64,000 bases of DNA, taken from Tamaricihabitans halophyticus (GTDB lineage Bacteria; Actinomycetota; Actinomycetes; Mycobacteriales; Pseudonocardiaceae). Made by a program: the position numbers and the translations under genes. The notes under the pieces were generated by a model. The model did not search any database. It saw only the letters and a program-made list of their open reading frames with translations, and was not told where the DNA came from. Below, piece by piece: positions 10,471-19,228 of this stretch. Numbering within the stretch: the first letter of the stretch is position 1; each line of letters begins with the position of its first letter. The DNA lies in contig NZ_SLXQ01000001.1 in NCBI RefSeq assembly GCF_004340875.1, forward strand, positions 992,001 to 1,056,000, in the 5' to 3' direction.

Positions 10471-11352
10471 TCAGCGACCCTGCACACCCGGCAGTGCATC
10501 CCTGGCCACGCGTTCCAGCACCTGCTCGGAGCCCGCGTACGGTCCGCTTTCCCGTGGCCAGTGCACCACCACGTCGGTAAAGCCCAGCTCCTCGGCCCGC
10601 CCGACCGCTTCCTGCCAGGCATCCACGCTGGACAGCGCGTACCTCGGGCTGGCATCCAAGCTCAGGTACCTGTCCACCGTGGAGCGCTGCCGCTCCGATT
10701 CGTCCAGCGCCTCGTCGAACCGCGCGGACAGCTCGGCAACACCCGTCCACCACTGCTCAACGGTTTCACTCTGCTGACCGGTGGTGACCCAGCCCGCGCC
10801 GTAATGCGCGGCGAGCCGCACGCTGCGACTACCGTTCGCGGCCACCACGAAGGGGATCCGCGGGCGCTGTACGCAGTCCGGCAGGTTCCACGCCTCATGC
10901 GCGGTGTAGTAGTCGCCGGACCAGCTCACCTTGCTGACCCGAAGCAACTGATCGAGCAGATCCAGAAACTCGGCCAACCGGTCCACCCGCTGCCCTGGCG
11001 TCAACCGCGGCATGCCGAGCACATCGGCGTCATAACCACCACCGCCGGCACCGACTCCGAGCACGAACCGACCGTCCGAAAAATCATCGAGCGCGATCAG
11101 TTCCTTAGCAAATGGCACTGGGTGCCGAAAATTCGGCGACGCCACAAAAGTGCCCAGTCTGATTCGCTCGGTGACCAGAGCAGCAGCGGTCAACGTTGGT
11201 ACGGCCCCGAACCATGGACCATCCACCAAACTGCGCCAACCGAGGTGATCATACGTCCAGGCATGATCAAATCCGTATTCTTCCGCAGCACGCCATTTCG
11301 GTTCCGCCGCCCACCAACGGTGCTCCGGCAAGATCACAATGCCCACACGCAT
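10471..11352 (-). CDS. LLM class F420-dependent oxidoreductase
   Basis: A 293-aa luciferase-like (beta/alpha barrel) oxidoreductase, probably using coenzyme F420 as in most actinobacterial relatives of this length. The N-terminus (MRVGIVILPE...) starts the first strand, and the family landmarks RIRLGTFVASPNFRHP, ALDDFSDGRFVLGVGAGGGGYD and VAANGSRSVRLAAHYGAGW are present. It is transcribed alone, with a 189-nt gap to the divergent HAD gene and a terminator-like hairpin downstream. The substrate is not predictable. Confidence 0.85.
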   Translation of the reverse strand: MRVGIVILPEHRWWAAEPKWRAAEEYGFDHAWTYDHLGWRSLVDGPWFGAVPTLTAAALVTERIRLGTFVASPNFRHPVPFAKELIALDDFSDGRFVLGVGAGGGGYDADVLGMPRLTPGQRVDRLAEFLDLLDQLLRVSKVSWSGDYYTAHEAWNLPDCVQRPRIPFVVAANGSRSVRLAAHYGAGWVTTGQQSETVEQWWTGVAELSARFDEALDESERQRSTVDRYLSLDASPRYALSSVDAWQEAVGRAEELGFTDVVVHWPRESGPYAGSEQVLERVARDALPGVQGR

Positions 11353-11541
11353 TCGCCAGACCGTAGTAGTTCACCCCGTTCGGACGGGAGGTGATAACGC
11401 ACACTATTCCGGGCGAATTAACCAGCCATGCACCGTATACCCGTTGTCATACCGACAATTTCGGAACACACAGTGACACTCCCCTTGCGGTAGGTCAGCG
11501 AAGCTGGCTGATCACGTGGACAGGCCAGGCATCATGGAGTT

Positions 11542-12354
11542 GTGCGCAAACCTGAACTAATCGCCTCGGATATCGACGGAACGCTGCTGGACCCGCTGGA
11601 GCGGATTACCGAACGCACGACACGAGTGCTTGACAAGGTGCGCACCGAAGGTACGCCGTTCGTACTGGTGAGCGGCCGGCCACCACGCTGGATTCCGCGC
11701 GTCGCCGACCCCGCGGACCTCAATGGCTACGCGGTGTGCGCGAACGGCGCGGTGCTCTACGACATCGCCGATGACCGGGTGCTCAGCGTGCACGGCCTGG
11801 AACCGGTACTGCTGCGGGACGTGGTGGACGCGCTCGACGGCGAACTCGGCGACGTCAGCTTCGCCGTGGAACGGGTTGGCGAACGCGCACATGACCACGA
11901 ACTGGCCGAGTTCGTCACCGAGACCGGTTACCGGAACCCATGGGGCGATGAGGCGAGCCAGACCCAGACCCGCGCCGAGATGCTCGGGCGCACCGCGGTG
12001 AAGCTGCTTGCCAGCAACGGCAGGATGACCAGCGACGAGATGGCCGTGATCGCGAACGAACTACTCGGCGATTCGGTGGATATCACCTTTTCCACCGGCC
12101 ATGGCCTGATCGAGATCTCCGCACACGGGGTCACCAAGGCAACCGGACTGTCCGAAGTGGCGTCCAGGATGGATGTCGCCGCACGGGATTGCATCGCCTT
12201 CGGGGATATGCCAAACGATGTGCCGATGCTGTCCTGGGCGGGGCATGGCGTGGCCATGGCGAACGCACACCCGGCCGTGCTGGATGTCGCGGACGAGGTC
12301 ACCGGAGCCAATGCCGAAGACGGTGTAGCGATGGTGCTGGAACGCTGGTTCTGA
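11542..12354 (+). CDS. HAD-superfamily hydrolase, Cof type
   Basis: A 270-aa phosphatase of the Cof/IIB HAD class, which dephosphorylates sugar phosphates and similar metabolites. Motif I is SDIDGTLLD with the nucleophilic Asp, motif II VLVSGRPPRW, and motif IV FGDMPNDVPMLSWAGHGVAM near the C-terminus. The start is GTG at 11542. It stands alone between a divergent oxidoreductase and a convergent GT-C gene whose stop is 4 nt away. Specificity cannot be read from sequence. Confidence 0.9.
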   Translation: MRKPELIASDIDGTLLDPLERITERTTRVLDKVRTEGTPFVLVSGRPPRWIPRVADPADLNGYAVCANGAVLYDIADDRVLSVHGLEPVLLRDVVDALDGELGDVSFAVERVGERAHDHELAEFVTETGYRNPWGDEASQTQTRAEMLGRTAVKLLASNGRMTSDEMAVIANELLGDSVDITFSTGHGLIEISAHGVTKATGLSEVASRMDVAARDCIAFGDMPNDVPMLSWAGHGVAMANAHPAVLDVADEVTGANAEDGVAMVLERWF

Positions 12355-12358
12355 TCAG

Positions 12359-13981
12359 TTACGGGCAGCGCGCCGGCGTGAACTTGTCGCTTGCGGCCAG
12401 CTGGCCGGTCAGCTGGGACGCCTCGGTGCCGCGTAGGTAGACCGTCACCCAGTCGTCGCTGTCCGCGACTCGAAAGGCTTTCGGGATGTAGTCACCGCGA
12501 AACTCGGTGGCGATCGAACAGTTCTTGCGCGTGTCGTAGCCGGACTGCGTCGGTATCACCACGGACGGCCTTCGAGTGTCGACAATGTACTCAAAGTCGA
12601 AGGCGAGACTACCGCGGCCGCCGGTCTGCTCCGGCTCGACCTCCCGCGCGAGGTACTCATCGGTCAGCCCAAGCTGATCCACCACGGGCAGCCCGTTGCC
12701 GGCACGGTAGGAAAGCGCGCCGTTGGCATACGTGGAGATCACCGTCCCCCTCGGCAGTTCTTCGCCGAGCCAGGAGCCGATCTCGCCGAGCTGGTCGACC
12801 TGTGCCCGCCATTCCCGCACAGCGGAAAGCATCCCGTTCTGCCAGATGGACGCCACGAGCGAGAACGCGCAGGCAACGATGACGAGCGCAGGCGCCACCC
12901 GGTTCGCCGGCGCCGGAGTATCCACTTTGGATAGCAGGATCAGCCCGCTCGCGGCACCGGCAGCCAGCACCGGGCCGAGCGGCGCGAGCAACCGCCACGC
13001 TGGCATCCAGTCGCCACCAACCAGCACCACGAATCCGGCGAACACCACGCACAGCGTGACGACCAGCCAGTACTGCGCCCGCAGCGTCTCGGTATCCACC
13101 GCGCGGCGCAGTACCACCAGCACCATGCCGGCCAGCGCGAGCAGCAGTAACGCGGGCACCGCAAGCAGGTAACCGCCCAGATACTCCCAGCCCTGGCCGA
13201 GTTGCCAGCTGAACTCGCCGCCCTGCTTGGCCACCAGTGGATTGGGTAGGAAATGCCCGTAGTACAGCGCGCGCCACGCCGTCCAGGGCATCAGCACGAC
13301 CAGCGAGGCCAGCACGAAGGCGGTCACCTGCCACCAGTTCGCCCGCTGACGTAGCACCCGCACGATCAACCAGCCAAGCAGCACGGCGCCGACCACCACG
13401 CCGTCTGGCCTGGTCAGCACGGCCATGGCAAGTAACAAACCGCCGATCACCCAGTGCTCGTAGCAGGCTGCCAGCAGCATGCCGAGCACCAGCAGGGCGA
13501 ACAGCGAGGTCTCCAGGCCGGAGGCGCCGTAGGCGGCAAGGTTGCTCACCGTCGCGGTCAACGCGGCGGCGAGCACGCCAGCCGCGGACCGGCCGCTGAG
13601 CTTGCGGGCCAGGAAGTAGGCGGCCACCACACAACCGATCGTGCTCAGTACCCCGAGCACCCTGGCACTGAGTACGACATCCGCGCCAAAACCCGCCTTG
13701 AGGACCGAAAGCAGACCAAGCAACAGGAAGTTCGTGTAGCCCTCAACCGGTTCGCCGATGTTGAACACCGGGCCATGTCCCTCGGCCACGTTCTCCGCAT
13801 ACCGGAAGGTGATGAACGCGTCCTCGGCGAGCATGTCGAACATCAGCTGATGGACCAGCGACAGCCCGCTGATCAGTACCAGGGCGATCATGCGCGCGGA
13901 CCGTTCGGCGACCAGCCGGGGCCAGGCGATGATCACCACCAGGGCGACCGCCACCCAGCTCGCGATTACGGCTGCGACCAC
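12359..13981 (-). CDS. Second AftB-like GT-C membrane glycosyltransferase
   Basis: A polytopic membrane protein of 540 aa with a GT-C acidic motif in the first loop: EDAFITFRYAENVAEGHGPV, followed by EPVEGYTNFLLLG. This pattern marks AftB-like arabinofuranosyltransferase relatives, distinct from the operon-encoded copy at 4903. About ten membrane helices are followed by an extracytoplasmic C-terminal domain. The GTG at 13981 is chosen because GGGAGGGGGG lies 4 nt upstream; an upstream TTG is less likely. It probably acts on a polyprenyl-linked sugar in wall or lipoglycan synthesis. The acceptor is unknown. Confidence 0.72.
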   Translation of the reverse strand: MVAAVIASWVAVALVVIIAWPRLVAERSARMIALVLISGLSLVHQLMFDMLAEDAFITFRYAENVAEGHGPVFNIGEPVEGYTNFLLLGLLSVLKAGFGADVVLSARVLGVLSTIGCVVAAYFLARKLSGRSAAGVLAAALTATVSNLAAYGASGLETSLFALLVLGMLLAACYEHWVIGGLLLAMAVLTRPDGVVVGAVLLGWLIVRVLRQRANWWQVTAFVLASLVVLMPWTAWRALYYGHFLPNPLVAKQGGEFSWQLGQGWEYLGGYLLAVPALLLLALAGMVLVVLRRAVDTETLRAQYWLVVTLCVVFAGFVVLVGGDWMPAWRLLAPLGPVLAAGAASGLILLSKVDTPAPANRVAPALVIVACAFSLVASIWQNGMLSAVREWRAQVDQLGEIGSWLGEELPRGTVISTYANGALSYRAGNGLPVVDQLGLTDEYLAREVEPEQTGGRGSLAFDFEYIVDTRRPSVVIPTQSGYDTRKNCSIATEFRGDYIPKAFRVADSDDWVTVYLRGTEASQLTGQLAASDKFTPARCP

Positions 13982-14130
13982 GGTTCCCCCCTCCCGGCAC
14001 ACCGTCAATCACCCGACTGAGATTAAACGTACGCATAACCGTTATCTGGTAATCCGCCGGGGTCCCACAGTCGTTACACCATTTCGCGATCCGTCACTCG
14101 CGGCGGTGGCGCGGCCACACCGAGCGCCGC

Positions 14131-14868
14131 TCAGCAGGGCACCAGCGGCCGCAGTGGTCCCGCGCCACGCCACCGTTCGAAGACCTGGGCCAGCTGCTCC
14201 GGCAGCCTGCCGGACGGGCGCTTGCCCGCGGCGTAGGCCTCGGTGAGGGTGCGCAGCACGGCCCGTTCCAGGCCGGCCTTGGCCACGCCGAGCTCGTGCA
14301 CGCCGTGCAGCTTCGCGGGGCAGCCATAGGCTTTGCCGAACGGTGGGATATCCCGGTCGACCACCGCGCCCATGCCGACGAGCGCGCCGGCACCGAGCAC
14401 CCTGCGCTGGTGCACCACGGCGTTCATCCCGAGGTTCACCGCGTCATCGAGCGCCACGTTGCCGCCGATGCTCACCCCGGCGGACAGCGTCACGCCATCG
14501 CCTAGCTGGCAGTCGTGCGCGACATAACTGCGGTTCAGCAGCCAGCAGTCCGCGCCGATGGTGGTCGGCCGGTGGCTGCCCTGGTGCACCGTGCTGAGTT
14601 CGCGGATCACCGTGCGCGGTCCGATCCGCACGCCCTGATGGGCGAGCGCGCCATCCCAGCGGCGGTTGTGCGCGGTACTGGTGATCTCCGGCGGGGTACC
14701 GATGACACAGCCGGGCCCGATCCAGCAGCCATCGCCGAGCCAGGCGGGCCCGAGCACCACGGCGCTCGGCCCGATCGTGACATCGCTGCCCAGCTCAACC
14801 CCGTCACCGATCACCGCACTGGGATGTACCGAACTGGGATGTACCGAACTGGAGCGCACCGAATCCAT
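14131..14868 (-). CDS. LpxA-like acyl-ACP/UDP-sugar acyltransferase homologue
   Basis: A left-handed beta-helix acyltransferase (245 aa) with repeated hexapeptides and an LpxA-like layout. VIRELSTVHQGS and SYVAHDCQLGDGVTL correspond to LpxA regions around the catalytic His. His118 matches the catalytic base, but the second conserved His of E. coli LpxA is Tyr here. In Gram-negatives LpxA starts lipid A synthesis; actinomycetes lack that pathway, so the target is probably another sugar nucleotide. The start ATG at 14868 is tentative. A second relative lies at 53905. A 15-bp tandem repeat near the 5' end encodes a duplicated SSVHP. Confidence 0.72.
   Translation of the reverse strand: MDSVRSSSVHPSSVHPSAVIGDGVELGSDVTIGPSAVVLGPAWLGDGCWIGPGCVIGTPPEITSTAHNRRWDGALAHQGVRIGPRTVIRELSTVHQGSHRPTTIGADCWLLNRSYVAHDCQLGDGVTLSAGVSIGGNVALDDAVNLGMNAVVHQRRVLGAGALVGMGAVVDRDIPPFGKAYGCPAKLHGVHELGVAKAGLERAVLRTLTEAYAAGKRPSGRLPEQLAQVFERWRGAGPLRPLVPC
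14821..14850. repeat. 15-bp tandem duplication inside the LpxA-like gene
   Basis: Two identical copies of GGGATGTACCGAACT lie head to tail, with a degenerate third copy beside them. They encode a repeated SSVHP on the minus strand at the N-terminus of the acyltransferase. This looks like replication slippage that kept the frame. Confidence 0.7.
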
Positions 14869-15046
14869 GCGACTAACTCTAGTGAGCGACGCGCTGGCGG
14901 CCGCGCGCAGCATATCCGACATAACCGTCCGTAATCACTTTCCTGACGGTTCTCGCTGTCACCGCGCAGCGTGCCCGACCGACCGGCGAGGGTATCCGTC
15001 ACTAGGCTGTGGGCGTCCAGCCCGCCGCATCCGATAACGAGATCAC

Positions 15047-17035
15047 GTGCCCGAAAACCTCAGCGTGTTGAGCCAAGCAAGCACGATCATCGGCTACCTG
15101 CTCGTGCTGTTTCTTCCCGGGCTACTCGCGGGATTCGCCGCGGGGTTACGCGGCTGGGTACTCGCCGGGGTCAGCCCGCTGCTCACCTGCGCGATCGCCG
15201 GCCTGACCGGGCCGTGGCTGGCGCTACTCGGCGGCTCCTTCGGACTGCTCAGCTTTACGCTCGCCACGCTACTGACCGCGGCGATCTGCGCGGGCCTGCG
15301 GCTGGCCACCGACACGCTACTGACCAGGCGCGGGTACCGGCGTCCACCCTGGCCGACGCCGTGGACCCGCGGCGGTCATCTCGCCCTGCTCGGTTGCGTG
15401 CTGCTCGCCGCCGGCATCGGGCTGGCCACCGTGCTGCGCGGGATCGGCAAGCTCAACGCGATCCCGCAGGGCTTCGACGCGGTGATGCACGGCAACGGCA
15501 TCCGCTATATCGCCGATACCGGCGACGGCGGGCTGTTCGGCCTGGCCAAGATCAACTGGTACGACGACGGTTCGTTCTACCCGAACGCCTATCACCTGAT
15601 CGGCGCGCTGGTCTACGAGTTGACCGGACAGTCCGTACCCGCGGCGATCAACGCGAACACCGTGCTCATCCCGGGACTGCTGGGCCTTTCACTGGTAGTG
15701 CTGGTGCGGCAGTTTCGCGGCCGGCTCGCGCTTGCCTGCATCACCCCACTGATCGCGGTCGCGGCGACCAGCGCGACCTACGAGTCGATGTATCGCGGCC
15801 CGCTGCTGCCGTTCGTATTCGGCCTCGCGCTCACCCCGATCGCGGCCGTACTGCTGCAACGCTTCCTGCAGCGTCCGGGGCTGGACACCGGTTTCTGCTT
15901 CGCGCTCGGCGCCGCTGGCCTGCTCGCGGTGCACTCCAGCACGTTGTTCGGCGCTATGCTGTTCTGCCTGCCCATGCTGGTGCAGCGCTGGCTGACGCGC
16001 AGCTCCGAAACGACAAGGCCACGCCGGTTCGGCTGGGAGTTGCTGCTCATCCTGGCGGTGGCGATCGCCGGCGGGTTACTCGCGGCACCACATCTGTTTG
16101 GCGCGCTCGCGCTTGCCGGCGGCGACTACCCCTACGCGGGTTGGGATGCCGTGTACAGCGCCGGCGAGGCGATCTGGCGGTTGGTTTCCTTCCAGCATGT
16201 CTGGGACTATCCACAGTGGGCATTGTTCGGCTTGCTCGTGCTCGGTGTGCTCAGCTGCTGGAAACTGCGCGAGCTGGCGTGGCTGGTTGGCTCGGCGGTA
16301 CTCGGTGCGGTGTTCTTCGTGTACGTCGCGGCGGATGACGCGGAGTGGGTGAAGAACCTTTCCCGGCCGTGGTGGAACGATCGTTTCCGGCTGATCGCCC
16401 TGGCCATGCTCGCGTTGTGCCCGCTGGCCGCGCACGGGCTCGCCGAGCTACAGCGGTGGCTCACCGCGCTGGTGCGGCGGCTGCGCAAGCGCCGGGTTCC
16501 AGCGGTGCCGGCACTGGTTGGCACCGGTCTGGTGGCCACGCTGGTGCTGTCCACCGGCTGGCTGTACCTCGCGCCGCATGCGAACAGTATCTCCGAGGCG
16601 TACCAGCGACAGCCGGGCGAGGAAATGGCGGTGAGCCCGGAGGAAGTGGAAGCTTTCCGGGTACTGCGCACCCTGGTCGGCCCGGACGAATGGGTGCTCA
16701 ACGAGCGACCGGATGGTTCCGCCTGGATGTACGCGCTGGTAGGGATCCGGCCGATCGCGGGGCATTACGACGGCAGTATGCCGCCGAAGGACCAGCAGGT
16801 GCTGAGCCAACGGTTCCGGGATTACCGGAGCGATCCCGAAGTACGCCGGATCATCGCGAAGCGCAATATTCACTATGTCATGCTCAGCACCGGAACCATT
16901 CCCGATACGTTCGTCCGCTCACCGGGCTATGTCAGCCTGTACCGGCTGCCCTTCCTCGACGAGGTCTACCGCAACTCGACATCGGTGATCTACCGGATCG
17001 ACCCGGCTGGCGCGCGTGAAGGGAATGACCGGTGA
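15047..17035 (+). CDS. DUF6541-like polytopic membrane protein
   Basis: A 662-aa membrane protein starting at GTG 15047, with about 13-14 hydrophobic segments and a C-terminal extracytoplasmic domain of about 130 aa. That domain holds NERPDGSAWMYALVGIRPIAGHYD. The architecture is that of GT-C-like sugar transferases of the actinobacterial envelope; the DUF6541 label is from recall and is moderate. It overlaps the next gene by 4 nt (GTGA), so the two are co-expressed. An enzymatic role in wall glycan assembly is an inference from neighbours. Confidence 0.65.
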   Translation: MPENLSVLSQASTIIGYLLVLFLPGLLAGFAAGLRGWVLAGVSPLLTCAIAGLTGPWLALLGGSFGLLSFTLATLLTAAICAGLRLATDTLLTRRGYRRPPWPTPWTRGGHLALLGCVLLAAGIGLATVLRGIGKLNAIPQGFDAVMHGNGIRYIADTGDGGLFGLAKINWYDDGSFYPNAYHLIGALVYELTGQSVPAAINANTVLIPGLLGLSLVVLVRQFRGRLALACITPLIAVAATSATYESMYRGPLLPFVFGLALTPIAAVLLQRFLQRPGLDTGFCFALGAAGLLAVHSSTLFGAMLFCLPMLVQRWLTRSSETTRPRRFGWELLLILAVAIAGGLLAAPHLFGALALAGGDYPYAGWDAVYSAGEAIWRLVSFQHVWDYPQWALFGLLVLGVLSCWKLRELAWLVGSAVLGAVFFVYVAADDAEWVKNLSRPWWNDRFRLIALAMLALCPLAAHGLAELQRWLTALVRRLRKRRVPAVPALVGTGLVATLVLSTGWLYLAPHANSISEAYQRQPGEEMAVSPEEVEAFRVLRTLVGPDEWVLNERPDGSAWMYALVGIRPIAGHYDGSMPPKDQQVLSQRFRDYRSDPEVRRIIAKRNIHYVMLSTGTIPDTFVRSPGYVSLYRLPFLDEVYRNSTSVIYRIDPAGAREGNDR

Positions 17036-19209
17036 GGCAACGGTTGCACCGCGCATGGCCGGCGCTCGCGATGCTTGCCACGGTAGCCATCGCGGTGGCG
17101 CTGCCGCTGCTGCGCAACACCATTTTCTACTTCTGGGACGACACCGCCGCTGCCGCCGTACCGCAGTGGCGGCGGATCGCGGAAACGGTGCTGAACGGCT
17201 ACTTCCCCGCGTTCCAAGTGGACATGTGGCGCGGCGGAAACTTCGCCGCGGAGATGGCTACGGGTATCTGGAACCCGGTCGTGCTGCTGCTTTCGGTTGG
17301 CACGTACTGGATCGACAATATGGCGCTGGCGATAACCGTCGCCAAGCTCGCCTTCCTGCTGATCTCCTCGGGCGGGATGTACCTGCTTGCGCGCGAGTAC
17401 GGCGCGCGGCGCGGCCTTGCCGCGGTGGTCGGCGCGGCGCTGCCGCTTTCCGGCTACTCGTTCTTCATGGACAGTACGTCCTGGCTGAACGGGCTGATGG
17501 TCACCGCGTTCCTGCCGTTCGTCTGGTTCACCGCGCTGCGCGCGTCCCGGCGCGGCGGATCGCTGCTGTGGGTGATCCTTGCCGGGTACCTGTGCTGCTC
17601 GCTCGGCAACCCGTACGGCTTTCTCGGCACCGGGCTGGTGCTGTTCGCGCTGATCGTCGAGGCGCTGGTGGCCCGCAGGTACCGGCTCGCGCTTGGGCTC
17701 ACCGGCTCCGGCATCGCCGTACTGCTGCTGACCGCGATGGTGTTCCTGCCGTTCCTGCTCACCTCCACGGTGGGCTTTCGGGCCGATGCCGCGCTGTACA
17801 ACGATGGGTTCCTCGCGCCGGATCTGGCGGATCTGCTGATGCTGTCCACCCCGGCGGCGCAGCCGTGGATCACCGGGTTCGGGTTGCCGAACCTGACCTT
17901 CCCCGCGATGTATCTCGCCTGGTTCGTGCTGCCCACGCTGCCCTGGTTGCGCTGGAGCGTGCTCCGTACCCAGTGGCGCACGCTGCTGGCCGTGTTCGTG
18001 TTCGGCGGGCTGATGTTGCTACTCGTGCTCGGGCCTTCGCAGGTGTGGCTGTTCCGCTGGCCGCTGCGGCTGATCACGATGCTCTGGCTGCCGGTGCTGC
18101 TGTGCTGGGTGATCCTGGCCAGCGCGGGATTCGCGCGCGAGCGGGCACGGCTGCGGGCGGCGCTTTCCGCCGCGATCGTGCTGCTCGGCGGGTATCTTGC
18201 CTGGGCTGATCTGCCGGATAACCTGCTGCATCTGCTGCCGGGGTTGCTGCTGATCACCGGTCTGTTGATGTTGTTGCTGTGGCGCGATATTGGTCAGCGT
18301 TCCGGCATACTGGTGCTGCTGTTCGGGATCCTCGCCGTGCACAGCGTGCAGCTGGTGTTCCACCCGGCGAACCAGAGTGTGGCCAACTACCGGTTCCCGA
18401 CCAGCCAGGCGATGCTCGAGGAGCGGTTCCAGAAATACACCGGGGTAACCGTGCAGATCGCCGATCTTGGTGAGCTCTCCGACGCGGATCGTGCGCCGGA
18501 GCGCGGCTACCAGGATCTGCTCTTCGGCAGTATGTACGGCGTGGCCGGAGTGGACAGTCCCAACGCGTACTCCGGGATCGGTTTCACGCCGCTGGATGCC
18601 GAACTGTGCATGAGCTATCAGGGGTCGGTCTGCCCGGAGGCTTGGGATGCGCTCTGGCGGGTGCCACCCGGCGCCACCGTGCCGCTTGCCGATCTGTTGC
18701 GCGCGGAAACCATCGTGGTGCACAACGACCTTGTGGATATCCGCGAGATCGTCCCGCCGGATGGGTGGCACCGCGATCGGACCGCGGAGGCCTCTGGTCT
18801 GGTCACCGTGCTGCGCAGGACCGAACCGCTGCCGTTGCCGGACGGCCGACTGTCCGAAACCTCCGGTGGGGTCACGGTGACCACGGATGAGTCGAGCGGG
18901 AGCGCGGAAAGCCTCCGGTACAGCCGGCGGGATGCGAGCTCGCCGGGCGAGCTGACCTTTGCCCGGCTGGGCTGGCCTGGCTACACCGCGACGGTGAACG
19001 GTGCCGAGGTGCCGGTGACCCGCGGCCCCGCCGGACTGCTGCGTGTCGAGCTGCCCACCGGCGTAGAGCAGGGTCGGCTGGAAGTTTCCTGGCAGATGCC
19101 CGGCTGGCCGGCCGCGCTCACTGCCGCGGGCGGTGGACTGCTACTGGTGGTCGCGCTCGGTACCGCCCAAGCAATCCACCGCCGCACCCAAAAACCGCAA
19201 GATCCCTAA
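17032..19209 (+). CDS. YfhO-family membrane protein
   Basis: A 725-aa membrane protein of the YfhO type. The N-terminal first loop reads FYFWDDTAAAAVPQWRR with acidic residues as in GT-C transferases. About a dozen helices follow, and a C-terminal beta-rich domain has LGWPGYTATVNGAEV, a hallmark of YfhO. In other bacteria YfhO proteins are linked to glycosylation of lipoteichoic acid or surface glycans. The gene overlaps the DUF6541-like gene by 4 nt. The last residues (KPQDP) and the stop are encoded by a palindromic repeat. Confidence 0.75.
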   Translation: MRQRLHRAWPALAMLATVAIAVALPLLRNTIFYFWDDTAAAAVPQWRRIAETVLNGYFPAFQVDMWRGGNFAAEMATGIWNPVVLLLSVGTYWIDNMALAITVAKLAFLLISSGGMYLLAREYGARRGLAAVVGAALPLSGYSFFMDSTSWLNGLMVTAFLPFVWFTALRASRRGGSLLWVILAGYLCCSLGNPYGFLGTGLVLFALIVEALVARRYRLALGLTGSGIAVLLLTAMVFLPFLLTSTVGFRADAALYNDGFLAPDLADLLMLSTPAAQPWITGFGLPNLTFPAMYLAWFVLPTLPWLRWSVLRTQWRTLLAVFVFGGLMLLLVLGPSQVWLFRWPLRLITMLWLPVLLCWVILASAGFARERARLRAALSAAIVLLGGYLAWADLPDNLLHLLPGLLLITGLLMLLLWRDIGQRSGILVLLFGILAVHSVQLVFHPANQSVANYRFPTSQAMLEERFQKYTGVTVQIADLGELSDADRAPERGYQDLLFGSMYGVAGVDSPNAYSGIGFTPLDAELCMSYQGSVCPEAWDALWRVPPGATVPLADLLRAETIVVHNDLVDIREIVPPDGWHRDRTAEASGLVTVLRRTEPLPLPDGRLSETSGGVTVTTDESSGSAESLRYSRRDASSPGELTFARLGWPGYTATVNGAEVPVTRGPAGLLRVELPTGVEQGRLEVSWQMPGWPAALTAAGGGLLLVVALGTAQAIHRRTQKPQDP

Positions 19210-19218
19210 AGATTGCGG
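19195..19218. repeat. Palindromic 3'-end repeat, type B (locus 2)
   Basis: A 24-nt palindrome, CCGCAAGATCCCTAAAG to ATTGCGG, with 6-bp arms CCGCAA/TTGCGG. It contains the TAA stop of the YfhO gene (19207-19209) and lies between convergent YfhO and P450 genes. Confidence 0.8.
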
Positions 19219-19228
19219 CTACGGAGCG

